Shown piece by piece: positions 44,961 through 54,494 of a DNA stretch of 54,494 bases (position 1 is its first letter; every line of letters begins with the position of its first letter). This DNA is from Cochliopodium minus (taxonomy: Eukaryota; Discosea; Himatismenida; Cochliopodiidae), in assembly GCA_024220525.1 (NCBI GenBank), contig JAMYWO010000019.1:184953-239446 (forward strand), written 5' to 3'. The notes under the pieces were generated by a model. That model ran no database searches. It was given only the letters and a program-made list of their open reading frames with translations, and was not told the DNA's origin. Both the position numbers and the translations under genes were made by a program.

Positions 44961-46506
44961 ATGGAAAATGTAATTTCTGACAACAAAGAAAACACAAAAA
45001 TTGAAGATGTAAATGATTATATATATCCAACATGCATGAAGTAAAATACTTTCAAATCCCTTCCTAACAAGATTTTTTAAAATTTATTTGTAATTGAAGA
45101 TAGATAGAATGAAGGAATATGAAAATCAATATAATCAAAATTGGATCCTGAAGTATAAAATTATTTATCTTTATTTAATCTTTATATTTCCTTGAAAATA
45201 GAAATATTATGTATGCAGGTAAAATTATATATTTTGAAGAAAAATTAAATTATTTTTTATGAAAAATGAATCAGAGTGGATGGTCATCATCCCACTTCAC
45301 CAAGAATTTCAAAAACCATATGATGAATTGATTTTCAAGGCAATGTTATACACAGCAACTGATTTGGTGGAGAAAATTCAAAGCAAGATCAGCTTACACC
45401 CAATCAGATGAAATTGTAAAGAGAAAAAAATAAATACACCAAATAATTATTTTTAAAACTTAACTATCTTTTCAAAAAAAAATTTTAGAGTCTTTTTTCG
45501 ACAGAAAAGTCAAGAAAATGAAAATTCTACAGTAAAATATTTTATTATTTTCCATTCACATCCTTTCATTTGATAACTTTTTTTTTTTTTCTTAGCCTTG
45601 CTTGCAATATGAAGGAAAAATTTTCAAGTTCGCAACTTTGATGGTAATTTTATTTTTTTATTAGTTTAGTTCCGTTTTATTTATTTTTTTTATTTTATTT
45701 GTTTTGTTTTTTTTGAACTTTTTTGTAACAAAATTAGGGATCATTTGCTACAGTGAGATTTGTTTTTCATATGACTAAATTGACTAAAGATAAAGGAGTG
45801 GAGTTTGCTTTCGAAAACTATTTCCAGACTACTTTTGACGGGAGAGTCTTTTCCTTGCCTTCCAAAGAAGAGGTTGGACTTTACATATACTGGAGAAATA
45901 AGGGTTAAAATTTTTATTTTTTTGAAGAATTTTTTTTGTTGGTTTTAATTTCTTCTTAATTTTTTTTTATGATTTAATTTTTTTTTCTTTTTTTTAATTT
46001 TTTTTTTTATTTTTTTTTTAATTAGATGTTATCAGAAATTCAATCAACAATTTGGCTCATCACCACTTCAAAGACCAAAGCGTCATGTTTAAGAAGAACC
46101 CAAGACAACTCCTTGAATTGATGGAAAAAGAAAATTTGTTTTGGGGGGAAATGCCTTCAGAATACAAATATGGTGGTGTCATTAAATTTGAAATTCAACA
46201 GTACGAAGTAAAAAAAAAAATTTAAAATTCTGTTAAAAAATATTTGTTTTCTTTGAAAGTTTCTTAAATTTTTTTAAATTTTTTTTTTCATTTATTTAGG
46301 AAATAAGTAGAAAAGGAGAAACTTTGAAAAAGAAGAAAAGCGTTCCTGTTTACAGTTGTTTCGAGGTAAAAAGAGACGAGAATTCCCAAAAGAAGCTTTC
46401 TACTTTGTTATTTTTAGAAAAAGTCGAAAGAGTTCAATATGAGTATGAATGGAAAAGCTTTGGGGAGGAATACGACAAATGGAGTGATAAAATTGCTTTT
46501 TTTTAA
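44961..46506 (+). CDS. Thg1-like (tRNA-His guanylyltransferase family) protein with disturbed frame
   Basis: Readable exons: 44961-45040, 45108-45152, 45202-45218, 45275-45415, 45489/45491-45531, 45596-45643, 45738-45903, 46026-46207 and 46300-46506. The 3' half (TTFDGRVFSLPSKEEVGLYIYWRNK, DVIRNSINNLAHHHF) is Thg1-like and keeps frame across all splices. In exon 4 the frame entered from upstream (KPYDELIFKAMLYTATDLVEKI) runs into a TGA at about 45405, while the expected family motif AYTQSDEI is in the next frame, so one or two small shifts are needed. The metal-binding first Asp (normally in LDGR) seems replaced (IIPLHQEF), while SDE is present. Thg1 enzymes add nucleotides in the 3'-5' direction to tRNA 5' ends; this copy may be degenerate, mis-sequenced or a young pseudogene. 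Confidence 0.65.
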
Positions 46507-46824
46507 TGATTAAAATACTTTTTAACGATGTATTTGCTTAATGCCTTATAATTTGATCTATTATGAATGGCAAATAAAAAACATCAAATAAATCTTTTTA
46601 TGTAAAAAAGAAATTTTTTTTATTATTTTGAACTTGGCAAAAAAGGAGGTTAGTGAGTGTTTAAACTAACTGTTCATCAAAAAAATTTTTTTAAAAGTTT
46701 TATTTTGATTAATAAAAATTTTGAATTTTACTTTTAAAAGAATTTTTAAATTTGAAAGTTAATTTTGACATTATTATAAGTTCAAATTTGGTTTATTAAC
46801 AAAAAAAGTGACAATTTAATTTCC
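46507..46824. other. Convergent intergenic region
   Basis: These 318 bp lie between two convergent stops. They are A/T rich with several AATAAA-like hexamers usable as polyadenylation signals on either strand. Nothing else is visible. Confidence 0.5.
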
Positions 46825-47949
46825 TTAAATTCTCTTGTCAATCTCTAAGTCCAACTGTTTCAAAAACTCCTGAATGTTCGCAAAAGGCTCAGGAACACCG
46901 TTAATCAGCAGAGACTTGAAACCAGATATCATCTGTGCCTTGCTTTCGTTTAATATCTTCAAAATTTGTGCTAAAAAAATAAAAAAAAATCAAAAAAAAA
47001 ATCAAAAAAAAAGAAATGAACGAAATAATATTTTTTCTTACCTTGTGACTCTCCAAACACCTCTCTCTGCATTATTGAGTTAGCTTGGAGTTGGATGACT
47101 GAAATGGCCCAAGGTTTAATTTGGGAAATGTATTTGCGGATCAGATTTCCTATTAAAAATTGACATGAAAAAATAAATAAAAAGAAATAAAATAAAAATA
47201 AATTTAAAAATAAAAAAGAATATATACCAACGGATGCTTTGCCTCCAAACTCTGACAACACCACATTTTGTAAAATAGGAGATAGGTTTTGTACTTTGGA
47301 TATTCTTTCGTTGTAAAAATTGATGCTCTTCAAAATTCCTTCGACATTGCAAACCTCAAATATCTTTTTGAATTCAATTAAATTAAATAAAAGGAAATAA
47401 AGATTAAATCAACAGAAATAAAAAAAAGAAAAAGAAAATGAAAAAAAATAAGAAATATTAGAAAAAAACTGGTAAGAAATCTTGAAGATAAAAAAAATTC
47501 TAAAAAAATGACAAAAAAAATGATGAAAATAAAAAAAAATAATAAAAAATAAAAAATAATAAAAAAATAAAATAAAAAAATCAATGTTACTCATTAAAAA
47601 AAAATGACAAATTATAAATTTAAAAAAAAAATAAAAATAAAAAAAGGGGATACTTCTTTGACATAAGCTTCAACAATAGAATAATTCAAACTATCATTAA
47701 GAAACCTCTCAGTCAAAGAAGAAAAGAGATTCTGTTGATACAAAACAGCGATTTTGAGAGCGTAATAGTGATTCATTGAAAACTCGCACAGATTTTTGAG
47801 AGAATCGCAAACACATTTGGCATCGTTTACGATGAGGTTGTAGACGAAGGAACAGAACACTTTTATGAGGTGGTCGAATTGCGGGATTATTTTGGAGAAC
47901 TCGTTCTTTATGCTTTGTATGCTTCTGAAGTCTCCTATTTGTCTTATTC
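46825..47949 (-). CDS. Unrecognised helical protein, 5'-incomplete
   Basis: Four exons on the minus strand, 47949-47654, 47363-47228, 47149-47042 and 46970-46825, join in frame to ~228 residues ending in TAA. The first begins at an acceptor with no start codon and is preceded by the A6T repeat tract, so the 5' part is missing. The sequence is all-helical in character, with Leu/Ile-rich segments such as LIKVFCSFVYNLIV, SPILQNVVLSEFGGKASV and YISQIKPWAISVIQLQANSIM, and ends LKQLDLEIDKRI. It looks like the C-terminus of a large helical-bundle or vesicle-tether type subunit, but I cannot name it. Confidence 0.6.
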
Positions 47950-48426
47950 CTGAAATAAAAAAATAAATAAATAAAAATAAAAAAATTAAAATAAAATAAA
48001 AATAAAAATAGATTAACATAAATTAAAATGTAAAAATAAATAAAAAATAAACAAAAATAAATAAATAAATAAAATAAATAATTGAAAATTTCAATTTATA
48101 AAAAATAAAATAAAAAATAAAAAATGAATAAAAATAAATGAAAAATAAATAAAAAAAAATAAATAAAAATAAAAAAAATAAATAAAAATAAAAATAAAAA
48201 TAAACTAAAAAATAAAAAATAAAAAATAAAAAATAAAAAATAAAAAATAAAAAATAAAAAATAAAAAATAAAAAATAAAAAATAAAAACTAAAAAATAAA
48301 AAATAAAAAATAAAAAACTAAAAAATAAAAAATAAAAAATAAAAACTAAAAAATAAAAAATAAAAAATAAAAAATAAAAAATAAAAAATAAAAAACTAAA
48401 AAATAAAAACAAATCGATTTTTTTAG
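47950..48426. repeat. A6T heptamer tract between two 5'-truncated genes
   Basis: From about 48110 to 48412 the plus strand is a long array of ATAAAAA heptamers with scattered ACTAAAA variants; 47950-48110 is looser AAATA repeat. No coding content. The genes on both sides point away from it and both lack their 5' ends. Confidence 0.9.
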
Positions 48427-49825
48427 GTTCACGCAATTTCTAAAGAACTTTCGTACAAAATTATTGAGTGTAATGCATCGAGTGTAAGAGATTCTAATAT
48501 GATCAAAGAACTCTCAGAGTCTGTACATTCCAACAGAGTTTCAAACGAGTCTCAGTTGGATCTCAACGATACTTTACTGTTATTCGACGAAATGGACGTG
48601 GGCTGCTTCAAAAAAACTTTTTTCAAGTCCCTTTCAGAATTGTCCAAAAGCTCCAAAAGACCAATAGTGTTTCTTTGTGAAGATTCAAAATGTAAAAAGA
48701 TTTTTTTAATTTAAAATAATTTGGAATATTTTGAATTCTTTTTAAAATTTTTTTTATTTAAAAAATAAGATAATATATTGAAAAAAAAAAAAAATTTTGA
48801 ATTTTTTATTTAAAAAATATTTTGGAACATATTGATAATATTTTTTTTTAAAAGTTTTAGAGAAAGAAGAAAGTCCAATCAATAAGATTCTTCTTAGCTC
48901 TGTAAAACACAAAATTATTAAAATGGAAAAAGCGGACAACTTGTCTCTTTCTGTCTATGGTCAGTTGATTTTGCACACGGAGGGAGTGAGGTCTGACTTG
49001 AAGGACCTCTGCAGAACAGCCAACTTGATGAACAACGACGTGAGAGGGTTTCTCAATCATTTGCAGATACACAGTTTGTACAACGAGATATATGGCAAAA
49101 TGTTTTACCAGAACAAGTTTTATGATCTCAGAAATGGTTTGGACAAACACTTTGTCTCTCTTTTTTCCGATGTCAAGCTTTGGGAGGGAAGTCAGGAAGA
49201 GAAACAAACTTATTTTCTTTCCAAAACCAAAACATACGAGCAAATGTTTCTCGGTGACCAAAAAGAGCGGCTTCTTCATCAATACCCCCATTATTCTTTG
49301 CCTCCTTTCGTTGATCCAAATATTTATAGTTCTCCCAAAGAAAACTCTGCCAATTTCGATGAAGTTTCATTGATTTATTTAAACGAGATGTCTGCCGCTT
49401 TGGAGGACTTTTCTTTCTCTGACACTCTTTCTACTTCCAACAAACATACTCTTTTGTATGGAAGATATTGCTCCGACATTGAATCTAGCATTTCCCTTTT
49501 GTCTACTCACAATCAAAAGAACATAAGATCATGTGTTCAAGAAAATCTTTTGAAGGAGGATCTTTTCTCTTTGAATCTTTTTGATTCCAACAAAAAAGAA
49601 AAGATCCTTTCCACCATTGTACAAAACGCCACCAGTAGGAGAGATTCCTCGAGATATACTGATTATCTTCCCTTCATCGAATCTATCTCTTTTTCTGAGC
49701 AACAAAACAAGCATCAAAAAAGGAGATTCAAGTTTTCTTTAAAGCCTGATTTGTTGAATAATTCAGATTGGGAAGATTTTGTTGGTGTAAGCAATCCAAA
49801 ACAAATAAATAAATCTGTTTTTTAG
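48427..49825 (+). CDS. ATAD5/Elg1-like PCNA-unloader ATPase, 5'-incomplete
   Basis: Exons 48427-48691 and 48855-49825 give 412 residues; the first starts at an acceptor inside the fold. Visible: ELSYKIIECNASSVRDS, which in clamp loaders follows the Walker A helix; Walker B-type TLLLFDEMDVG; the SKRPIVFLCED strand; a lid segment NNDVRGFLNHLQIHSL; and a C-terminal RRDSSRYTDYLPFIESIS...KRRFKF stretch like the ATAD5/Elg1 C-terminus. These pick Elg1/ATAD5 rather than RFC1 or CTF18. The family unloads PCNA from DNA together with RFC2-5, so it is a partner of the RFC3 product encoded in this window. The Walker A and N-terminal region are lost upstream in the repeat tract. Exon 2 starts at the earlier AG (48854) because the next one would give a TAG. 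Confidence 0.75.
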
Positions 49826-50152
49826 ATTGTCTCATATAGATATAAAAGAAAACAAGTTTGTCCTTTCTTTTTTTTTAAATACATTTTTTCACGATAGAAG
49901 GTCCATACTCTTCATCTTTTTTAAAAAAATACAATCTTTCTCAAGATGAAATTCAAAACTTTAAATAGAAAACTAACCTTTTTGATCATAAAACTAGTCA
50001 AAAAAAAAACAATAGTTTTATTAAACAAACAGTTCCAAAGTTTCCAAAATGGAATTTAAAAAAAGCTTTTCTTTCAAAGAAGGTTGTTTTAAATTTAATT
50101 AAACTTTAAAGAAATAAATAATAAAAAAGAAATAAATTTTAATAAAAAAAAA
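49826..50152. other. Intergenic region before the membrane glycoprotein gene
   Basis: These 327 bp between two same-strand genes are A/T rich, with a short A run before the ATG at 50153. They should hold the ATAD5-like 3' end and the next promoter. No RNA gene is seen. Confidence 0.5.
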
Positions 50153-53100
50153 ATGAGAAAGATAATTTTATTTTTCTTACTTTTAATTTCAATTTTCTCA
50201 TTTATAAATGCTTTGGAAGATGATGTTTGTTCTGAAGATTATCTTCCAAAAACTTTCAATTCACCATCATATCTTGGGATGGACAACAATTTTTATTTCT
50301 TCAATCAATTTCAAATAGATAAAGAAGATCTCTTTCCTCAAATACAATTCCAACTAAATATTACCTCAGAAGCAAGATTTTTTATAGAAGCAAATGAAAA
50401 TTTTAACATAACGATAGAATTATACAAAAACAATCAATTAATAAGTGTAAGTATAAAATTTTTGAATAAATAATCAATCTATTAATTCCACAATATCCAT
50501 TTATTTCTCATTTATATTTTGAAAATTAAAATTTTTTATTTTGTTTATTGAAATTTAAATTGGTTTTTAAATAGGAATCACATCAAAACACATTAGGAAA
50601 TGAAATACAAACAAAATTAGAGTCAGGAAACTATGTACTCAAATTTTATCTGAGGGTGATCAACCAACTATCAAACTGCCAAACTATAAATTTTGGAGCA
50701 TCAATAGAGACTTTTGTAAAATAAAGAAGATTTTCTAAAAATATTAATAAACATGAAAAATGTATTAAAGGACTCACTAAAGAGTAGAATTGAACAATAC
50801 CAATGTAAATCGACATCTTTACCTTCTATTAATTTTGAAAACAATGGAAACAGTGAAAATTGGGTTGTGGAGTACAAAAGTTTGGCAAACTCGTTTGTAA
50901 TATCTCAACAAAATGATGATGTCCACTTTATAGTAGGTTATAACTTTACTATTCCTTCTACTACCACAGATAGTTTCGCAATATACGCAAAGTTGGGATA
51001 TCATTTTTTGATTTCAGGTAAAATGGGACTTTCGGTTCAAAGAAACAATAATTCTGCCCCTCAATTATGTGATAATAGCGTTGATAATCAAGGATGTATT
51101 TTGGGATCATACAGTTATAACCACAACACGATACAAGCAGTTCTTAGTGAAGGAAATTACACTTTGTGGTTATTTCACACTAAAGTGGACACTTCTTTGG
51201 ATGTTTCTTGCATAAATTTCACTTTTGCTTTGGATCTTAGGAAGATGGTAACAACTGATGAGATGTTGAAATGTGACTTCATTCATTTGCCCAATGATAT
51301 GATACTTGTAGGACTTTCTGAAAACACAAAAAGTTTCAATTTTTACCAAAAGATCTTGCTTAAAAACAGAGAGGACATCACTTCCTTCTATGTTTCTTCT
51401 CCTAGTTACTTCAGAGCATGGATCGGAAACCACAGAATAGATATGGACATTTATCTCTTGGATAAAGATTTAAAAGACATCGCTATTAGTTGGAGGTACT
51501 ACGGGGATGAGGAAATCGTCTATTTTCTTGAACCTGGTCAATATTATTTCAAAGTTTTTGTGTCAGATACCCCTTTTTTATTTTGTGAGACATACACTCT
51601 CTTTTTTTCTCTTTTTAAAGAAAATTCTACGGTAGACGTTTGTACCACTGGTCAGTCCATAAAAAACAATCCTATCACTTGGCCTGATTTCACAACTATT
51701 TTGTCTCAAACAGATAATTATACATTTAATGGTAACAACCAAGTTTACACTTACCCTTTCCCTCAAGAAAATTTTGGTTCTGTCAAGTTATTAACAAATT
51801 ATACATTTTCTATTTCTTCCAATTTTTTTGTGAGAGCTTCAGTAGAAAGAAACTTTGTTCTTGGAGATTTGGTTTTCAGGATCATCAGAAGGGGTTCAAA
51901 CTATTTTGTCAATACTGCAAAACATTTTCAGAACAGTTTGGATCTGAGTTTGTTTCTTCAACCAGGAAATTATACAATAGAAATACTTACGTCTCAAGTA
52001 CAAAGTCAAAGTTCTGATAATTTTGGTAAATTATTTTTCAAAATATTTTAATTATTATTTGATTTTTTGTTGAAAGAATCTTTATCTCATTTCCCAAAAT
52101 GTAATCAGTTTTCAGTAAAATTTGAGTTTCAAACACAATCATTTGCGGATAATTTCACTTCGGAATTCTATTGCTCCGTTCTTCCTAACATTCCTCAAAC
52201 TCTTAATTCACCTGCATTTTTGGAACAAAGCAACTATGTGGACATATGTGATGAGTTTTTGATACCAAGAGAGACATACTCAGAAAGAGAAATATCCATT
52301 AATGTCAATCTTGTTTCATTCTTTAAACTTTATTTGGATCCAAATCAGGTTTCAATAACTCTTTACCTGTTTCAAGACGGAAGGCAAGTTTCAAGATCAG
52401 AAAACCAAATCGATTACGAACTTCAACCCCAAAAGAAATACAATTTGAAGCTCACATTTTCTAAAACGGGAAATGATGCGACTAAATGTGGTACATTTAT
52501 GATGCATCTCAACATTTTTCCAGTTTCAAACTTGAACAAAACACATTGTGAAGGAAATAATGTTCCTAATACCATCAATATCCCTTCTAACTCTAATTTA
52601 TATCCTTATCATTTCGACCAAACCTTTTATTTCACTCAACAAGCAAAACCTTTCGTCCTTGAAATCCCATTTACAATATCTTTATCTTCTGCTAGTGATA
52701 ATGTTACTTTGATGAGAGTTCTTTCTAATTTCGACTATGAGTTTACCCAACTTGTTATTTCTATCATTGAAATAGAAACTCCAACAAAAAACAGAACTGT
52801 GAATGTTTCCAAAACTAGAAACTATGGAAGTGATCTTTCTCCACAAGGACTTACAAGTGGCCAATATATTTTGAGATTTTATCAATCACCAGTTCTTTTT
52901 ATAACTCAACAGAAATGCGTTTTTTTCAATATTAAAATCATGTTGGATGCTTACTCCAAAGCCACTTCCCAAACTTTTTGCTTGACAAACCCAATACCAA
53001 CCAATTTGAACAGTATTGCCTCTTTATCTCCCATGAACGGAAATAAACTCCATATTTCTCAAAACTTTCCATTAGACTTTAGCAAAAATCATCATTCTAT

Positions 53101-54368
53101 TTCTTTTACTCTCAGTGAAACTTCTCTCTTACGTTCTTTCATTCCCGAAAATCAATATGCTAATATTACATTGAGTCTTTTTAAAGGATCAAATTTGATA
53201 ACGTCTAGTGATGGAGGTTCTGAAAATGCTCAAGTATATAAAGAACTTCAAGCAAATGAGTATGTCTTAAATATCACTTATGTTCACACTGGATTCTCTG
53301 GTTCTTTTTCAAAAGAATGTTTATTTTCTTCTCTTCAAATAGCTATCCTTCATAATTCCTACCTTTCTCAAGTACCTTCTTTGTACCAAAATTGTAGAGA
53401 CACCTCTAATGTTCTTCAAATAAATAGTGTCACACCTAACAAACAACTAACAATTCCTTTTCAAACAAATGCTGCCAAACATCTAGATGTTCCTATTGCT
53501 GTTTTTGTTCCTCCAGCACAAACTGCAAATTTTAAAGCACGTCTTAACTATCAGTTCTTACCAGGTGGCTTTGGTTTCTATTTACACAATCAACAAAACG
53601 GAACAATAATCCCTTCTAACAAAGGAATGAACACTGATTACATTGAAACTCCTCTTTTTGAAGGAGATTGGACATTGCACATCTCTTCGTCTGAAAGCTC
53701 AAATGAATACATCAACTGCTTACAAGCTTCTTTCGAAGTTCTCCTCTCCATAAAAAAAGAGGCTCTTGCTTGTCACACTGAAAGTTGTGGATGTAAATAT
53801 GAAAACGATCAAGACAAAAAATGTATTCCATTAGGAAAATGTGACAACAGTACTGGTTTCTTGTATTGTACTTGTGATTCTCTTTATTCTGGTTCTAATT
53901 GTCAATTTTGTAAAGACCCTTCTCTCCAAAGCTCTTACCCTCTCTGCTTAAAAAAAGATGTTTGTAAACTTGAATGTTTGAATGGCGGCTTTTGTTTGGA
54001 TGGAATTTGCAGTTGTGCTGGAAATTGGGATGGAGATGATTGCTCCACTTGTAAAGCGGACTACAAAGGATATGATTGCAGTGAGAAATTTGAGAAACCC
54101 AAATTTATATTTGTAAAAAAAAATTTTTTTTTTATTTTTTTTATTTAAAATTTTTTTCAATAAGATTGTTATTTTGTTCACTGTTATTGTTATTACTGTC
54201 CTTACCACTGTTGTCATTGCAGTCATAAAGTATGCAAAAGGGAAAAAGAAAAAAGTTGTTCATAATTTCACTTTAGAAGGAGAAGATGAGGAAGAGAAAG
54301 AGAATCTTCACAATCTCAATTTTGATACAGATAATCTAAATAATGCACTTGATGATGAAGTTAAATAA
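50153..54368 (+). CDS. Large type I membrane glycoprotein with repeated beta-sandwich and EGF-like modules
   Basis: Exons 50153-50446, 50575-50715, 50771-52025, 52077-54112 and 54165-54368, 1309 residues. Signal peptide at residues 1-20. The ectodomain (to ~1130) holds about eight ~130-160-residue units, each ending in a strand like SGNYVLKFYLRV, EGNYTLWLFHT, PGQYYFKVFV, PGNYTIEILTS or SGQYILRFYQS followed by a Cys-containing strand; the pattern is that of PPC-like jelly-roll domains, with many N-x-S/T sites. Residues ~1130-1240 are EGF-like (CNGG-type LECLNGGFCLDGICSC; laminin-like CDSLYSGSNCQFC). A single membrane helix (IVILFTVIVITVLTTVVIAV) and a short acidic tail follow. The EGF module/TM/short-tail layout is that of amoeboid cell-surface adhesion or signalling proteins. 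The ligand is unknown, and introns respect the domain borders. Confidence 0.82.
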
Positions 54369-54494
54369 ATAAAATAATAACTTTTTAAATTTGATTTCAA
54401 TTTCAAGATATTGAATTTTACATTCTGTTTTACATAGTGTCTTACAATAACCTCAGATTTTGTTTGATAATTCTTTTTCAAAAAAAATAAAAAA

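Noticed and set aside
45367-45385. A 17-base intron in the Thg1-like exon that would restore frame
   Set aside because: Far shorter than any other intron here (minimum about 45) and it would remove the conserved QSDE reading, so a frameshift or error is more likely.
47378-48436. Minus-strand frames rich in Phe/Ile/Tyr/Leu
   Set aside because: They are translations of A/T simple repeats, not proteins.
1-54494. tRNA, rRNA, CRISPR arrays or transposon genes
   Set aside because: I scanned by eye for B-box-like tRNA motifs, terminal inverted repeats, and transposase or reverse transcriptase motifs and found none; faint RNA genes could be missed without a covariance search.

Overview
This window is nuclear DNA of a unicellular eukaryote: it is very A+T rich, genes are split by many short GT-AG introns of about 45-400 bp (a few look GC-AG), and TAA, TAG and TGA all act as stops. 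Several families point to an amoeba with dictyostelid-like gene content: a Dictyostelium-type (CTDC) Cys-rich repeat secreted protein, expansin-like proteins, a cAMP-receptor-like GPCR, an SH2-bearing SHK-type kinase and ROCO kinases. The intron density is higher than I would expect for Dictyostelium itself, so I place it only as probable Amoebozoa. All gene models are my own splice reconstructions; exon phases were checked by hand, not by RNA data.

Layout. 95-3841: two unrecognised minus-strand genes with low-complexity introns. 4030-6981: tandem pair of GPI-type expansin-like genes. 7146-8956: RCC1-repeat gene (minus). 9193-10654: clamp-loader subunit RFC3 (minus). 11092-13187: Sec1/Munc18 protein VPS33. 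13298-16424: SHK kinase-SH2 protein with an OTU-like tail. 16682-18084: CAF16-type soluble ABC protein. 18300-19058: small probably myristoylated protein. 19182-23813: ankyrin-ROCO kinase (minus). 23978-25008: cAR-like GPCR. 25163-26573: 3' part of a second ROCO-like kinase (minus), facing the 3' part of exocyst EXOC2/Sec5 (27029-28703) across a repeat tract holding the only N (26801). 28805-29264: SH3BGRL-like; 29514-29906: DUF3605-like; 30113-31109: NEDD8-conjugating UBC12.

31176-31575 is a recent partial copy of the large carboxylic-acid-reductase-like gene at 37585-41714, in inverted orientation on the far side of the intronless 5-kb Cys-rich repeat gene (31660-36744). Then come a Cys-type selenophosphate synthetase (41863-43002), an AKAP7-like/RACK1-like fusion (43190-44811), a Thg1-like gene with a disturbed frame (44961-46506), a 5'-missing unrecognised gene (46825-47949, minus) facing a 5'-missing ATAD5/Elg1-like gene (48427-49825) across an A6T heptamer tract, and a large type I membrane glycoprotein (50153-54368).

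There is no operon-like theme; genes are packed with gaps of about 100-800 bp and many divergent or convergent pairs. The most unusual items are new domain combinations: a degenerate 2H phosphoesterase domain on RACK1, a ZZ zinc finger on an A-T-R reductase, a pseudo-OTU tail on an SH2 kinase, and ANK-Roc-COR-zinc ribbon-kinase-zinc finger. Two head-to-head pairs of 5'-truncated genes meeting at simple repeats suggest the assembly is collapsed or mis-joined there.
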